Source: an uncultured Collinsella sp. (GTDB taxonomy: Bacteria; Actinomycetota; Coriobacteriia; Coriobacteriales; Coriobacteriaceae). From it: DNA of 58,310 nt. Under the pieces are notes generated by a model. It was given only the letters and a program-made list of their open reading frames with translations. It did not search any database and was not told the DNA's origin. The stretch spans positions 1-58,310 of the forward strand of contig CABURR010000005.1 in assembly GCA_902493985.1 (NCBI GenBank), in the 5' to 3' direction. Numbering within the stretch: position 1 is the stretch's first letter; each line of letters opens with the position of its first letter. The translations under genes were made by a program, and so were the position numbers. Shown here in pieces: positions 1 to 7,296 of this stretch.

Positions 1-267
1 GCCAACCGCGAGATCAAGCGCCGCTACAGGGTCGTGCAGTCCTTCCCCTCGAGGGAGTCGATGCTGCGCCTGACGTGCGCGAGCCTCATGGAGACCGAGG
101 GGCAGTGGTCCCAGCAGCGGGTGTTCTCCGAGGCATCGGCCGCCGAGGGCTTCGCCGAGCCCGCGGACAGGCAGGCCCCGACGGAGGGGAGGCGCCGCGC
201 GCTCGGGCGGCGCGCCAAGGAGATCGTGGACGAGATAGTCGAGAGGCGCGGTCTAAAGAAGGAGTAA
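1..267 (+). CDS. IS256-family transposase, C-terminal fragment (5' end outside window)
   Basis: The frame is open from base 1 to a TAA at 265-267. It carries the block NREIKRRYRVVQSFPSRES followed by LRLTCASLMETEGQW, which matches the conserved C-terminus of IS256/mutator-type DDE transposases (usual pattern NREIKRRTRVVGIFPN, then LVGALLME..EEW). The catalytic DDE residues would lie upstream, outside the window. The tail after the conserved block is unusually long and charged (REAEEIV-like helix to GLKKE). The right end of the insertion sequence probably lies within about 270-345; I could not fix its terminal repeat because the left end is absent. Confidence 0.8.
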   Translation, partial: ANREIKRRYRVVQSFPSRESMLRLTCASLMETEGQWSQQRVFSEASAAEGFAEPADRQAPTEGRRRALGRRAKEIVDEIVERRGLKKE

Positions 268-347
268 TATCGGGACTTGCAGCGACGGACCTCAGGACAC
301 TCTTACACCACGTTCGCGCGCGCGACCACTCCGTGGGCAAAAAATGC

Positions 348-547
348 CAAATATGAGTACTGTCACTAATCTAGTAACAGCAAAATCAAGCCTTTGAGGC
401 ACTACTTGGGTGTCAGCGAGCGATAAACACCTGTTAAAAATGACTTAAACCATCTTAAAGCGCCCTGATAATGGACAGATGTATATTATCAGGGCGCTAT
501 TTTGCCGTAAAATAATGTGACTAGTTTGGCAACAGTACTCATATTTG
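348..547. repeat. MITE-like element with 16-bp perfect terminal inverted repeats and an internal hairpin
   Basis: CAAATATGAGTACTGT at 348-363 recurs as its exact reverse complement at 532-547. The repeat continues imperfectly for a further 16 bp on each side (about 27 of 32 positions match). Between the ends no reasonable ORF is seen, but there is a perfect 14-bp hairpin (459-472 with 485-498, 12-nt loop). About 200 bp with terminal repeats, no coding capacity and a central stem is the usual look of a miniature inverted-repeat element. It abuts the IS256 fragment and sits just downstream of tatD, whose transcripts it may also terminate. Confidence 0.6.
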
Positions 548-567
548 ATATTATCTGCCCACCGGGG

Positions 568-1350
568 TTAGCGAAGGCCAAAAATGGAGCGTGAGTTGTC
601 TAAAATGATCGACTCGATGCTCCCCGCATCGCGGGTTTTAAGTTGGGTGATGACTTTGGAAGCTCTCGCGAGTGAGTCGGCGAGCTGTCGCGCTGAGGTT
701 TCCGTATTTGCTTCGGCTGGCGCATCGGTCTCGAGCAGTAAATGGTCGAGTGGAATCTGTCGTACGTATTCGCGTCCTCGCTTAGACGCGAGCATGCGTT
801 CGTTGACGGAAAAATAGCAACCCGCGTTGCGCGCGCGAATGAGTTCGTCCGAAGTGCCGCTAAACCAGTGGAAGATGATAGCGGGGGAGTCGGGGTTTGG
901 GATGAGTAGTCCATGCGATTCGAGGACGTCTAGTACGGCTCCTGCCGAACGAACGGCGTGAATTGATATCACGCGCCCGGTAAGAGGATGCTGCACGAGT
1001 GTATCGCAGAGCCGGTCAAGTGCCTGTGTTTGCAGCGGCTCGCTTCCGGCAAAGCGCGCGGAAAAGTCGAGTCCCACCTCGCCGATGTAGCGCTCTTGGG
1101 CCGCAGCTTCGCAAAGCAGATTGACTTCGGCGGGACCGCAGCGGCCGTCGACGAGCCACCAGGGATGGAGGCCAACGCCCGCGATAATGTTTAGGTAGCG
1201 GCTGGCACGCCTTTTTGCTGCCGCGAAGTCGCGTGGGTCGACCCCACAATCAAAGACCCCCAGCCCTATAGCCGCAGTTTCGTCGGCAACAGTATTCGGG
1301 TAAGCCATCAAATCAAGATGGCAGTGTGCGTCAATTAACCGGGGTTCCAT
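568..1350 (-). CDS. tatD: TatD-family metal-dependent hydrolase
   Basis: This 260-residue protein is of TatD/YcfH type (PF01026), a TIM-barrel metal-dependent phosphoesterase with 3'-5' DNase activity in characterised members. The N-terminal metal motif DAHCHLD, the GLHPWW segment, GEVGLDF, a central SIHA and FHWFSG, and the C-terminal LLETDAP are all in the expected order. Length fits the family (about 255-265). It follows tcdA on the same strand with a 14-nt gap, so the two are probably cotranscribed. Function in this organism (DNA repair or tRNA or peptide processing) is not visible from sequence. Confidence 0.9.
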   Translation of the reverse strand: MEPRLIDAHCHLDLMAYPNTVADETAAIGLGVFDCGVDPRDFAAAKRRASRYLNIIAGVGLHPWWLVDGRCGPAEVNLLCEAAAQERYIGEVGLDFSARFAGSEPLQTQALDRLCDTLVQHPLTGRVISIHAVRSAGAVLDVLESHGLLIPNPDSPAIIFHWFSGTSDELIRARNAGCYFSVNERMLASKRGREYVRQIPLDHLLLETDAPAEANTETSARQLADSLARASKVITQLKTRDAGSIESIILDNSRSIFGLR

Positions 1351-1364
1351 CGCGGTGCGCCTTG

Positions 1365-2162
1365 CTAGTCCAGGCGCTGGCCGTCAGCACGCACGCGCTC
1401 AGTGCCGCGTCCACTGATCTGGCGAATGACCTCGCCGGCAATCATCTGACCCATGATGGGCGGCATATAACTGGCGGTTCCGAGCTCGGTGCGCTCGTGG
1501 ATGTTGGAGGGGTCACGGCGCTGGGTCTTGACCGACTCCTCGCAGCTAAACAGTACATGAAGACTTTTGATGCCGCGCTTCTTGCACTCTTTGCGCATGA
1601 TGCGGCTCATGGGATCGCGGACCGTTTCGAAAATGTCGGCAAAGCGCAGGCACTCGGGATGCAGCTTGTTGCCGCCGCCCATGGAGCTCACCAGGCGAAT
1701 GTCGTGGTCCTGAGCATATTTGGCAACGGTGAGCTTGGCGGAGATGGTGTCGATGGCGTCGATGGCGTAGTCGATCTTGCCACCCGTCTGTTCCAGAACG
1801 CTCGCGAAGAACCCGTCAATGTTGTCGCTCAACAGGTATTCGGTGCGTTTGATGACAGTGGCGGCAGGGTTGATGTCGTGGATCATAGCCTCCATAACGT
1901 CCACTTTGCGCTTACCGATGGTGCTATGAAAGGCAATGGCCTGACGGTTAATGTTACTGGGCGCGATGATGTCTTTATCCAGAATTACGAAATGGCCAAT
2001 GCCGCCGCGGGCAAGTGCTTCACAGCAGTTGGAGCCCACGCCGCCGCAGCCGAGTACCAGCACCGTGGCAGCGGCGAGTTTGTTGAGTGCCTCGCGGCCC
2101 ATGATGATCTCGAGCTTGGTGTCGCGCGTCTCGATGGGTGAAGCGGCTATGGTTTCGGTCAT
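1365..2162 (-). CDS. tcdA: tRNA threonylcarbamoyladenosine dehydratase (TcdA, ThiF/E1-like)
   Basis: E1-like adenylating enzyme that cyclises t6A37 of tRNA to ct6A. It shows the Rossmann nucleotide-binding loop VLGCGGVGSNC near the N-terminus, the downstream DKDIIAPSNINRQ segment typical of ThiF/MoeB folds, and the TcdA-type MGGGNKLHPE and RDPMSRIMRKECKKRGI segments. About 265 residues, as expected. I chose the ATG at 2162 because GGAGG lies 7-8 nt upstream; an upstream in-frame TTG at 2186 has no such site. It leads a two-gene unit with tatD. Confidence 0.88.
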   Translation of the reverse strand: MTETIAASPIETRDTKLEIIMGREALNKLAAATVLVLGCGGVGSNCCEALARGGIGHFVILDKDIIAPSNINRQAIAFHSTIGKRKVDVMEAMIHDINPAATVIKRTEYLLSDNIDGFFASVLEQTGGKIDYAIDAIDTISAKLTVAKYAQDHDIRLVSSMGGGNKLHPECLRFADIFETVRDPMSRIMRKECKKRGIKSLHVLFSCEESVKTQRRDPSNIHERTELGTASYMPPIMGQMIAGEVIRQISGRGTERVRADGQRLD

Positions 2163-2343
2163 GGATATCCTCCGATGGGGAAGCAAATCGTGTTTTAGCT
2201 ATCGCCATTATAGGTATTATCGCGATTCCATTTGAGCCCTTGGGGCTTGTTGAAATGAGACGGGGATTCTCATAAGATGAAGCAGATGGCACCCGTTGCC
2301 GCGGGTTAGCCAACTCCGAAACACGTTTTTGGCGTGAGAAGTG

Positions 2344-2370
2344 GCCGTCTTCGCATTACGCGGGGGCGGC
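2344..2370 (+). other. Hairpin that pairs fully only in plus-strand RNA
   Basis: Arms 2344-2354 and 2360-2370 form an 11-bp stem with a 5-nt loop if transcribed on the plus strand, because four positions are G-U wobbles. On the minus strand the same positions become A-C mismatches. This asymmetry hints at an RNA running antisense to the 3' end of the small peptide gene that stops at 2370. The tail lacks a strong U run, so terminator function is uncertain. Confidence 0.4.
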
Positions 2371-2456
2371 TATTTCATTCGACCTCCAATGTGGATGCCG
2401 AGCTCCACGGCCGCGATTACAAGTAATAACAACGTCAGGACATCGTCAATACTCAT
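2370..2456 (-). CDS. 28-residue hydrophobic peptide, possible SOS-controlled membrane toxin
   Basis: An ATG at 2456 preceded by AAGGAG opens a 28-residue ORF beginning MSIDDVLTLLLLVIAAVELG and ending in a short basic tail (GGRMK). It is a single transmembrane helix with charged ends, the look of small holin-like or type I toxin peptides (TisB/TxpA-like in architecture only; no homology is claimed). A LexA-like box and a -10 element lie directly upstream. A plus-strand hairpin covers its stop codon. It could alternatively be a small regulatory membrane peptide. Confidence 0.55.
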   Translation of the reverse strand: MSIDDVLTLLLLVIAAVELGIHIGGRMK

Positions 2457-2507
2457 AGTCCATCTCCTTCTTGGGTAGAGGGAGCTGGCCCATCTGCTTC
2501 AACTTCC

Positions 2508-2536
2508 ATTGTAGCTAAATACGAACGAATGTTCTA
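2508..2536 (-). promoter_or_regulatory. Candidate promoter with LexA-like SOS box for the 28-residue peptide
   Basis: On the minus strand a TACAAT -10 (2508-2513) is 17 bp from TAGAAC (2531-2536). CGAACGAATGTTCT at 2522-2535 overlaps the -35 region and matches the Gram-positive SOS box CGAACRNRYGTTCG at 13 of 14 positions; its core GAAC-N4-GTTC also fits actinobacterial LexA sites. The position over the -35 is where a repressor would block transcription. Confidence 0.5.
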
Positions 2537-2588
2537 TAGATGTTCCTGTATTAGATAGTTAGACAAACATCTAAATATAGAGTATAGT
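2537..2588 (+). promoter_or_regulatory. Promoter and dyad operator of the sdpRI-like operon
   Basis: TAGACA (2560-2565), a 17-bp spacer and TATAGT (2583-2588) form a good sigma-70-type promoter about 35 nt before the ArsR-type gene. An 8-bp inverted repeat, TAGATGTT (2537-2544) and AACATCTA (2566-2573), straddles the -35 element and is a plausible binding site for the encoded autorepressor. Confidence 0.55.
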
Positions 2589-2622
2589 GTGCGCGTCGAA
2601 CGAAATACTGAGAGGAGGCTCT

Positions 2623-2901
2623 ATGCCGGGAGAGGGTTTTAAGGCGCTGGCCGATCCTACACGACGGCACATTTTGGAACTGCTGCGCGAGGGCAATTGC
2701 ACGGCCGGGGAACTTGCCGAGCATTTTGACATTAGCAAGCCGTCGCTCAGCCATCATTTGACGATGCTCAAAAACGCCGGGTTGGTGACCGACGAACGCC
2801 ATGGTCAAAACATCGTATACAGCTTAAACACCACCGTCATGCAGGACTTGATCGGCTGGTTGATGGGCTTTACAGACACCGAAGGAGATAAGGATGAATA
2901 A
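2623..2901 (+). CDS. ArsR/SdpR-family transcriptional repressor
   Basis: A 92-residue winged-helix regulator (HTH_5) with FKALADPTRRHILELL at the start and the recognition region ISKPSLSHHLTMLKNAGLV. There are no ArsR metal-site cysteines (no CVC), and the partner gene is SdpI-like, so this is of the SdpR autorepressor type rather than a metal sensor. The ATG at 2623 is chosen for the AGAGGAGG site 7 nt upstream; an earlier in-frame GTG at 2587 lies inside the -10 region. The stop overlaps the next start by 8 nt, so translation is likely coupled. Confidence 0.85.
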   Translation: MPGEGFKALADPTRRHILELLREGNCTAGELAEHFDISKPSLSHHLTMLKNAGLVTDERHGQNIVYSLNTTVMQDLIGWLMGFTDTEGDKDE

Positions 2902-3598
2902 CGAAAACAAGGGCATTCACGCCACGGGGGTATCGCCACGCGTGTGGATTGTGCTGGTCGCTCTGTGCGTCTCCAACGTCGCAGCGCACCTTATGGTGAT
3001 GCCGAGCCTGCCGGCGCAGATTCCCACGCACTGGGGAGCGAGCGGCGCCGTTAACGGTTGGGGTCCCAGCTGGATGGCATCGGCGCTCGGCGCGTTGCCG
3101 CTGGTGTTGCTCGCGATGTTCTACGTGGTGCCACGCATTGACCCCAAGGGCGAGGCGTATCGGACCTCGGGCAAGTTCTACCAGAGTTTCGTAATTGCTT
3201 TCACGGTATTCATGTGTGCTATAAGCTGGCTGGGAGAGCTTACGGTGTGGGGCGTTGTGCCCGCGGTCGGAACGGTCAACGTGCTGACTTCCGGTGCTGT
3301 CGGTTTGCTGCTCATCGGCGCAGGCAACTACTTGCCGCGTGTGAAGCAGAACTATACGCTCGGTATCAAGACGCCCTGGGCGCTTGCCGATCCCGAGAAC
3401 TGGCGCCGTACGCAGCGCTTTGGCGGTGCCTGCTTGATGGTGCTGGGTGTTGGTTTGATTGTGATGGGCGTGGCGGGTAGCGTGCTTTCGAGTGAAGTCG
3501 TCGCCGCGGTGATTGCGGTTCTGGCGTTTGGTTCGGCCGGAGCTGCCTATGTCTACTCGTATCTTTTGTGGCGTAAATCGCAGCGAACCGCTCGCTAA
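2894..3598 (+). CDS. SdpI-like integral membrane immunity protein (DUF1648/SdpI)
   Basis: A 234-residue membrane protein with about six hydrophobic segments. The N-terminal PAQIPTHWGASGAVNGW is the DUF1648 signature, and the middle NYLPRVKQNYTLGIKTPWAL..PENWRRTQRFGG is the SdpI signature. In Bacillus SdpI both protects against the SdpC toxin and sequesters SdpR at the membrane. Here the regulator precedes it with an 8-nt overlap, but no sdpC, sdpA or sdpB-like gene is adjacent, so this may be an orphan immunity or stress-sensing pair. Confidence 0.85.
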   Translation: MNNENKGIHATGVSPRVWIVLVALCVSNVAAHLMVMPSLPAQIPTHWGASGAVNGWGPSWMASALGALPLVLLAMFYVVPRIDPKGEAYRTSGKFYQSFVIAFTVFMCAISWLGELTVWGVVPAVGTVNVLTSGAVGLLLIGAGNYLPRVKQNYTLGIKTPWALADPENWRRTQRFGGACLMVLGVGLIVMGVAGSVLSSEVVAAVIAVLAFGSAGAAYVYSYLLWRKSQRTAR

Positions 3599-3663
3599 GG
3601 TTGCGGAAAACTAGCGTACGCAGTTCATAGTATGTTCCGGGGGACTTTTCCCAGGTAGTATTA

Positions 3664-3692
3664 GGGGGTGTGGGCAACCATGCCCCCTTTTT
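3664..3692 (+). terminator. Rho-independent terminator after sdpRI-like operon
   Basis: Arms 3664-3673 and 3678-3687 form a 10-bp stem (two G-U pairs) around GCAA, followed by TTTTT. Confidence 0.85.
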
Positions 3693-3782
3693 CGTTACGT
3701 TTCAGAGCTGATTTTTTCATTTCGTTTCCACTAAAGCGAAACAAGAATAGGGAAACAGCAGGTAGAAAGGATAAACAGGCAA

Positions 3783-5462
3783 ATGGCAGAGTTTATCTAC
3801 CAGATGTATCAGGCTCGCAAGGCCCATGGCGACAAGGTGATCCTTGACGACGTGACCCTGAGCTTCTACCCCGGTGCCAAGATCGGCGTCGTGGGCCCCA
3901 ACGGTATGGGCAAGTCGACCCTGCTCAAGATCATGGCCGGTATCGAGGAGGTCTCCAACGGCGATGCCAGGCTCACTCCCGGCTACACCGTGGGCATCCT
4001 GCAGCAGGAGCCGCCGCTCGACGACGACAAGACTGTCATTGAGAACGTGCGCATGGCGTTTGGCGATATGATCGCCAAGGTCGATCGCTTCAATAAGATC
4101 GGCGAGGAGATGTGCGACCCGGATTGCGACATGGACGCCCTCATGGCCGAGATGGGCAAGCTCCAGGACGAGATCGACGCCGCCGACGGCTGGGATATCG
4201 ATTCCAAGCTCGGCCAGGCCATGGACGCCCTGCAGCTGCCCGATTCCGACATGCCGGTCAACGTGCTCTCCGGCGGCGAGCGCCGTCGCGTGGCCCTGTG
4301 CAAGCTGCTGCTCGAGGCTCCCGACCTGCTGCTGCTTGACGAGCCTACCAACCACCTGGACGCCGAGTCGATCCTGTGGCTCGAGCACTTCCTGCACAAC
4401 TACCAGGGCGCGGTGCTTGCCGTCACACACGATCGCTACTTCCTGGATAACGTTGCCGAGTGGATCTGCGAGGTCGACCGCGGTCACCTCTATCCCTACA
4501 AGGGCAACTACTCCACGTATCTGGAGACCAAGGCCGCGCGTATCGAGGCGCAGGGTAACCGCGACGCCAAGCTCGCCAAGCGCATGGAGGCCGAGCTCGA
4601 GTGGGTACGCAGCTCGCCCAAGGCTCGCCAGGCAAAGAACAAGGCCCGTCTGGCTCGCTACGAGGAGATGGAGGCCGAGGCCCGCGCAAGCCAGAAGCTC
4701 GACTGGACCGATATCCGCATTCCCGTTGGACCGCGTTTGGGTAACAAGGTGCTCGAGGCCCATCACCTGCACAAGGAATTCGACGGTCGCGTGCTCATCG
4801 ACGACCTTTCTTTCACCCTGCCGCGTAACGGCATCGTGGGCGTCATCGGCCCCAACGGTGTGGGCAAGACTACGCTCTTCAAGACCATCGTGGGTCTGGA
4901 GCCGCTGACTTCGGGCGAGCTCGAGGTGGGCGAGACCGTCAAGATTTCTTACGTCGACCAGAACCGTTCCGGCATCGACCCCGATAAGAACCTGTGGGAG
5001 GTCGTCTCGGACGGCCTGGACCACATGATGGTCGGCGAGACCGAGGTTCCGAGCCGCGCGTACGTGGCGAGCTTTGGCTTTAAGGGCCAGGACCAGCAGA
5101 AGCGCGCTGGCGTACTTTCCGGTGGCGAGCGCAACCGTCTGAACCTGGCGCTTACGCTCAAGCAGGGCGGCAACCTGCTGCTTCTCGACGAGCCCACGAA
5201 CGACCTCGACGTCGAAACGCTGTCCTCGCTCGAAGCGGCGCTGCTCGAGTTCCCGGGCTGCTCGGTGGTCATTAGCCACGATCGTATGTTCCTGGACCGC
5301 GTCGCCACGCACATTCTGGCGTGGGAGGGCACCGACGAGAATCCGGGCAACTGGTATTGGTTCGAGGGTAACTTCGAGGCCTATCAGGCCAACCGCATCG
5401 AGCGCCTGGGCGAGGACGCAGCCCAGCCGCATCGTATTCACCGCAAGCTGACGCGTGACTAG
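3783..5462 (+). CDS. ettA: ABC-F translation factor, EttA type
   Basis: Soluble ABC-F ATPase of 559 residues with no membrane segments; EttA acts at the ribosomal E site and gates early elongation according to the ATP/ADP ratio. Two ABC domains are complete: GPNGMGKST and LSGGERRRVALC with LLLDEPTNHLD, then GPNGVGKTT and LSGGERNRLNLA with LLLDEPTNDLD. The linker has the arginine- and lysine-rich stretch SSPKARQAKNKARLARYEEM typical of EttA. AAAGGA lies before the ATG. It is monocistronic, bounded by terminators at 3664 and 5472. Confidence 0.93.
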   Translation: MAEFIYQMYQARKAHGDKVILDDVTLSFYPGAKIGVVGPNGMGKSTLLKIMAGIEEVSNGDARLTPGYTVGILQQEPPLDDDKTVIENVRMAFGDMIAKVDRFNKIGEEMCDPDCDMDALMAEMGKLQDEIDAADGWDIDSKLGQAMDALQLPDSDMPVNVLSGGERRRVALCKLLLEAPDLLLLDEPTNHLDAESILWLEHFLHNYQGAVLAVTHDRYFLDNVAEWICEVDRGHLYPYKGNYSTYLETKAARIEAQGNRDAKLAKRMEAELEWVRSSPKARQAKNKARLARYEEMEAEARASQKLDWTDIRIPVGPRLGNKVLEAHHLHKEFDGRVLIDDLSFTLPRNGIVGVIGPNGVGKTTLFKTIVGLEPLTSGELEVGETVKISYVDQNRSGIDPDKNLWEVVSDGLDHMMVGETEVPSRAYVASFGFKGQDQQKRAGVLSGGERNRLNLALTLKQGGNLLLLDEPTNDLDVETLSSLEAALLEFPGCSVVISHDRMFLDRVATHILAWEGTDENPGNWYWFEGNFEAYQANRIERLGEDAAQPHRIHRKLTRD

Positions 5463-5471
5463 TAGCAAGTA

Positions 5472-5499
5472 GAAAGGCCGCCACCAAGGGCGGCCTTTC
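5472..5499 (+). terminator. Terminator after ettA
   Basis: An 11-bp perfect stem GAAAGGCCGCC (5472-5482) with its complement at 5489-5499, 6-nt loop, then TTGT. The following 240 bp up to the next gene are AT-rich and hold no ORF that I can support. Confidence 0.75.
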
Positions 5500-5742
5500 T
5501 TGTAGCAATTGCACTGCAGCTATGCCCTAGCTGCTGGTTTGATTCATAATCAAAGTCATCTCTTTGGGATTAAAGCCCGTTTTTGCTATGAGTGATTTTC
5601 TAATTCCGTTTAAAACGTAAAGCCGCATTGGGTTGCAAGGACATAAGCAAATCGAATTGAAATATAACCAGTGCTGTAACGTTACAAAAAAGATTATAGA
5701 ATAGGAGTACCTTATTAGTCGCTTCTCTAGAAAGAAGAACAT

Positions 5743-6870
5743 ATGCTTTCGCGTCGTCGTTTTCTGCAACTTGTCGCGTCTTCAATTGTCGCCTTAGCCG
5801 CACGTCCGAAAGAGGTTTTTGCTTCGACGGGCAATATTGATGGTGAGCAGATACAATTTACTTCTGAAATTGCGCAAGAGCTTGCCGATAAATATATAAA
5901 GGGACTCCTCGGCTATTCGTATACGCCTTCTGACCCTATTCCTTTTGTAGATGTTGATGGGTCCCCGCTTGGTTATATTGTTCCGGTTGTGACATCCAAT
6001 AGAGCCGCGGGCTATTTGGTTTTAGATGCTTCAGATGATGAAATACTTACGGGATATCGTTTTGGAGACGGCTTAGTCAGCCCTATGGATCGGGGAGGAG
6101 ATCTTGGTGTCGAGTCTTATTCGTTCAATAACCCAGTCGTAATGATCAATCCATTCGAATTCGGCGTGCAATCTTTGGACGGTTCAATAACAACAAATTG
6201 CGGAAGAACAATCCCGGCTGTTTCCATAGAAGGACGGCCTGTCGTTTTATCGAATAAACCTTCAAGCTGGAACGATGTTGTAATTTACGCAACTCAAATG
6301 CAGGATTACACAGTATCTGGATTTCGTTCCATTTCTCAGTTTATGTCATATGATGAAAGCGAGATTAAGAGGCTTACCGCCCACTATGCTTGTATGGTGA
6401 CAGCTTTTTCGAACGTTGCGGAACTGTATGGCATTGCCAATTTATATAGCGACCCTTCGCAATATATGCAGATATGGAATTACACCAATACCCATGCTCT
6501 TTCCGATGAAGAACAGACTGTTCCCGGCGTTGTTGTGGGTGGAACGCCGATATCAACCTGTGCAACGGGGTTTACAAATTACTGCGCAAGCAGAGGAAGT
6601 ACTCTTATCGCCCGCACTGTCTCCTCTCCGGCTATCGCGAGCATCCAAAATGAGATTAACTCTAATAGACCGAATGTTTTACATGCGAGTTTGTACAACG
6701 GATCAGCCCATTCTGTAACAGCGGAGGCTTACGCCACACTTACTGGTAAGAAAACTGGAGAGACAAGGCAGATGATTGGCATAGCGGACGGCTGGAATTC
6801 ATCTTTATCCTTCCTGAAGTATGATCAGAGCTATTATGCGTGGACTTATGGAACGACTTTTTCGAAGTAG
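5743..6870 (+). CDS. Tat-exported papain-like (C39/C10-like) cysteine peptidase candidate
   Basis: A 375-residue protein beginning MLSRRRFLQLVASS, a clear twin-arginine signal. Residues about 35-150 look like the propeptide of streptopain-type enzymes (LVLDASDDEILTGYR). The C-terminal half has HYACMVTAFSNVAELYG with candidate nucleophile Cys217, and NGSAHSVTAEAY with candidate His323, then GIADGWNSS. These fit a C10/C39-like fold, though the family assignment is by pattern only. The base composition is clearly lower GC than ettA, suggesting transfer. It overlaps the following lipoprotein gene, so both are likely coexpressed and extracytoplasmic. Confidence 0.6.
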   Translation: MLSRRRFLQLVASSIVALAARPKEVFASTGNIDGEQIQFTSEIAQELADKYIKGLLGYSYTPSDPIPFVDVDGSPLGYIVPVVTSNRAAGYLVLDASDDEILTGYRFGDGLVSPMDRGGDLGVESYSFNNPVVMINPFEFGVQSLDGSITTNCGRTIPAVSIEGRPVVLSNKPSSWNDVVIYATQMQDYTVSGFRSISQFMSYDESEIKRLTAHYACMVTAFSNVAELYGIANLYSDPSQYMQIWNYTNTHALSDEEQTVPGVVVGGTPISTCATGFTNYCASRGSTLIARTVSSPAIASIQNEINSNRPNVLHASLYNGSAHSVTAEAYATLTGKKTGETRQMIGIADGWNSSLSFLKYDQSYYAWTYGTTFSK

Positions 6871-7240
6871 GGCGATTCGTCTAGCTCTGTCTTTGGTGCT
6901 GATGGCTTCATTGGTGGGCTGTTCAACAAAGGAAGAGATATCGCGCGGAGGTTCCGGAGAAGTGACTGCGACAGACTCAGGTTCATTAGAAATAGCTGGC
7001 GGGCATGCCGATGTGATGTTACAAGGAAAAGGCGTGCTTAGGTCGATTGATGCTGAAGACGCTGTCTGCTCAATAGAGGATTTGAAGACAGGTGAAACTG
7101 CATCGTACCGAGTTTCAGATAATGCTGCGAATATGATTGAGTCGATACCGACTGGAGCGCAGGTTTCTTTTAGATACTTTGCTCCGCAACTTGAGGATGA
7201 GCTTGCTTCTCTGGTGTCTATATGCACCGATGACAACTAA
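6848..7240 (+). CDS. Small lipoprotein of unknown function
   Basis: About 130 residues with a basic start (MERLFRSRAIRLALSLVLMA) and lipobox LVGC near residue 22, so a membrane-anchored lipoprotein after signal peptidase II. The mature part is a short, mainly beta-like domain with three cysteines in total; I do not recognise a family. The start at 6848 lies inside the last 23 nt of the protease gene; an alternative ATG at 6821 would add nine residues. The position suggests it is a partner, anchor or inhibitor of the upstream protease, which is inference. Confidence 0.6.
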   Translation: MERLFRSRAIRLALSLVLMASLVGCSTKEEISRGGSGEVTATDSGSLEIAGGHADVMLQGKGVLRSIDAEDAVCSIEDLKTGETASYRVSDNAANMIESIPTGAQVSFRYFAPQLEDELASLVSICTDDN

Positions 7241-7254
7241 AAGGCCTGAATTCA

Positions 7255-7296
7255 AACGGCCTCGGATGGTCAATTGGCTATCCGAGGCCGTTTTTT
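7255..7296. terminator. Bidirectional terminator between convergent genes
   Basis: Stem AACGGCCTCGGAT (7255-7267) with 7280-7292, 13 bp, followed by TTTT on the plus strand and an A-rich flank that gives U residues on the minus strand. The minus-strand gene's stop codon (7295-7297) lies in the T run. Confidence 0.8.

Noticed and set aside
2278..2501. Enterococcus par-type type I toxin-antitoxin arrangement
   Set aside because: The flanking 12-bp repeats are inverted, so the two RNAs would carry identical rather than complementary sequences; the par mechanism does not fit, although another antisense scheme might.
3717..5468. 583-codon open frame antisense to ettA
   Set aside because: Shadow of a high-GC gene; the plus-strand frame has complete ABC-F motifs and a ribosome site, the antisense one has none.
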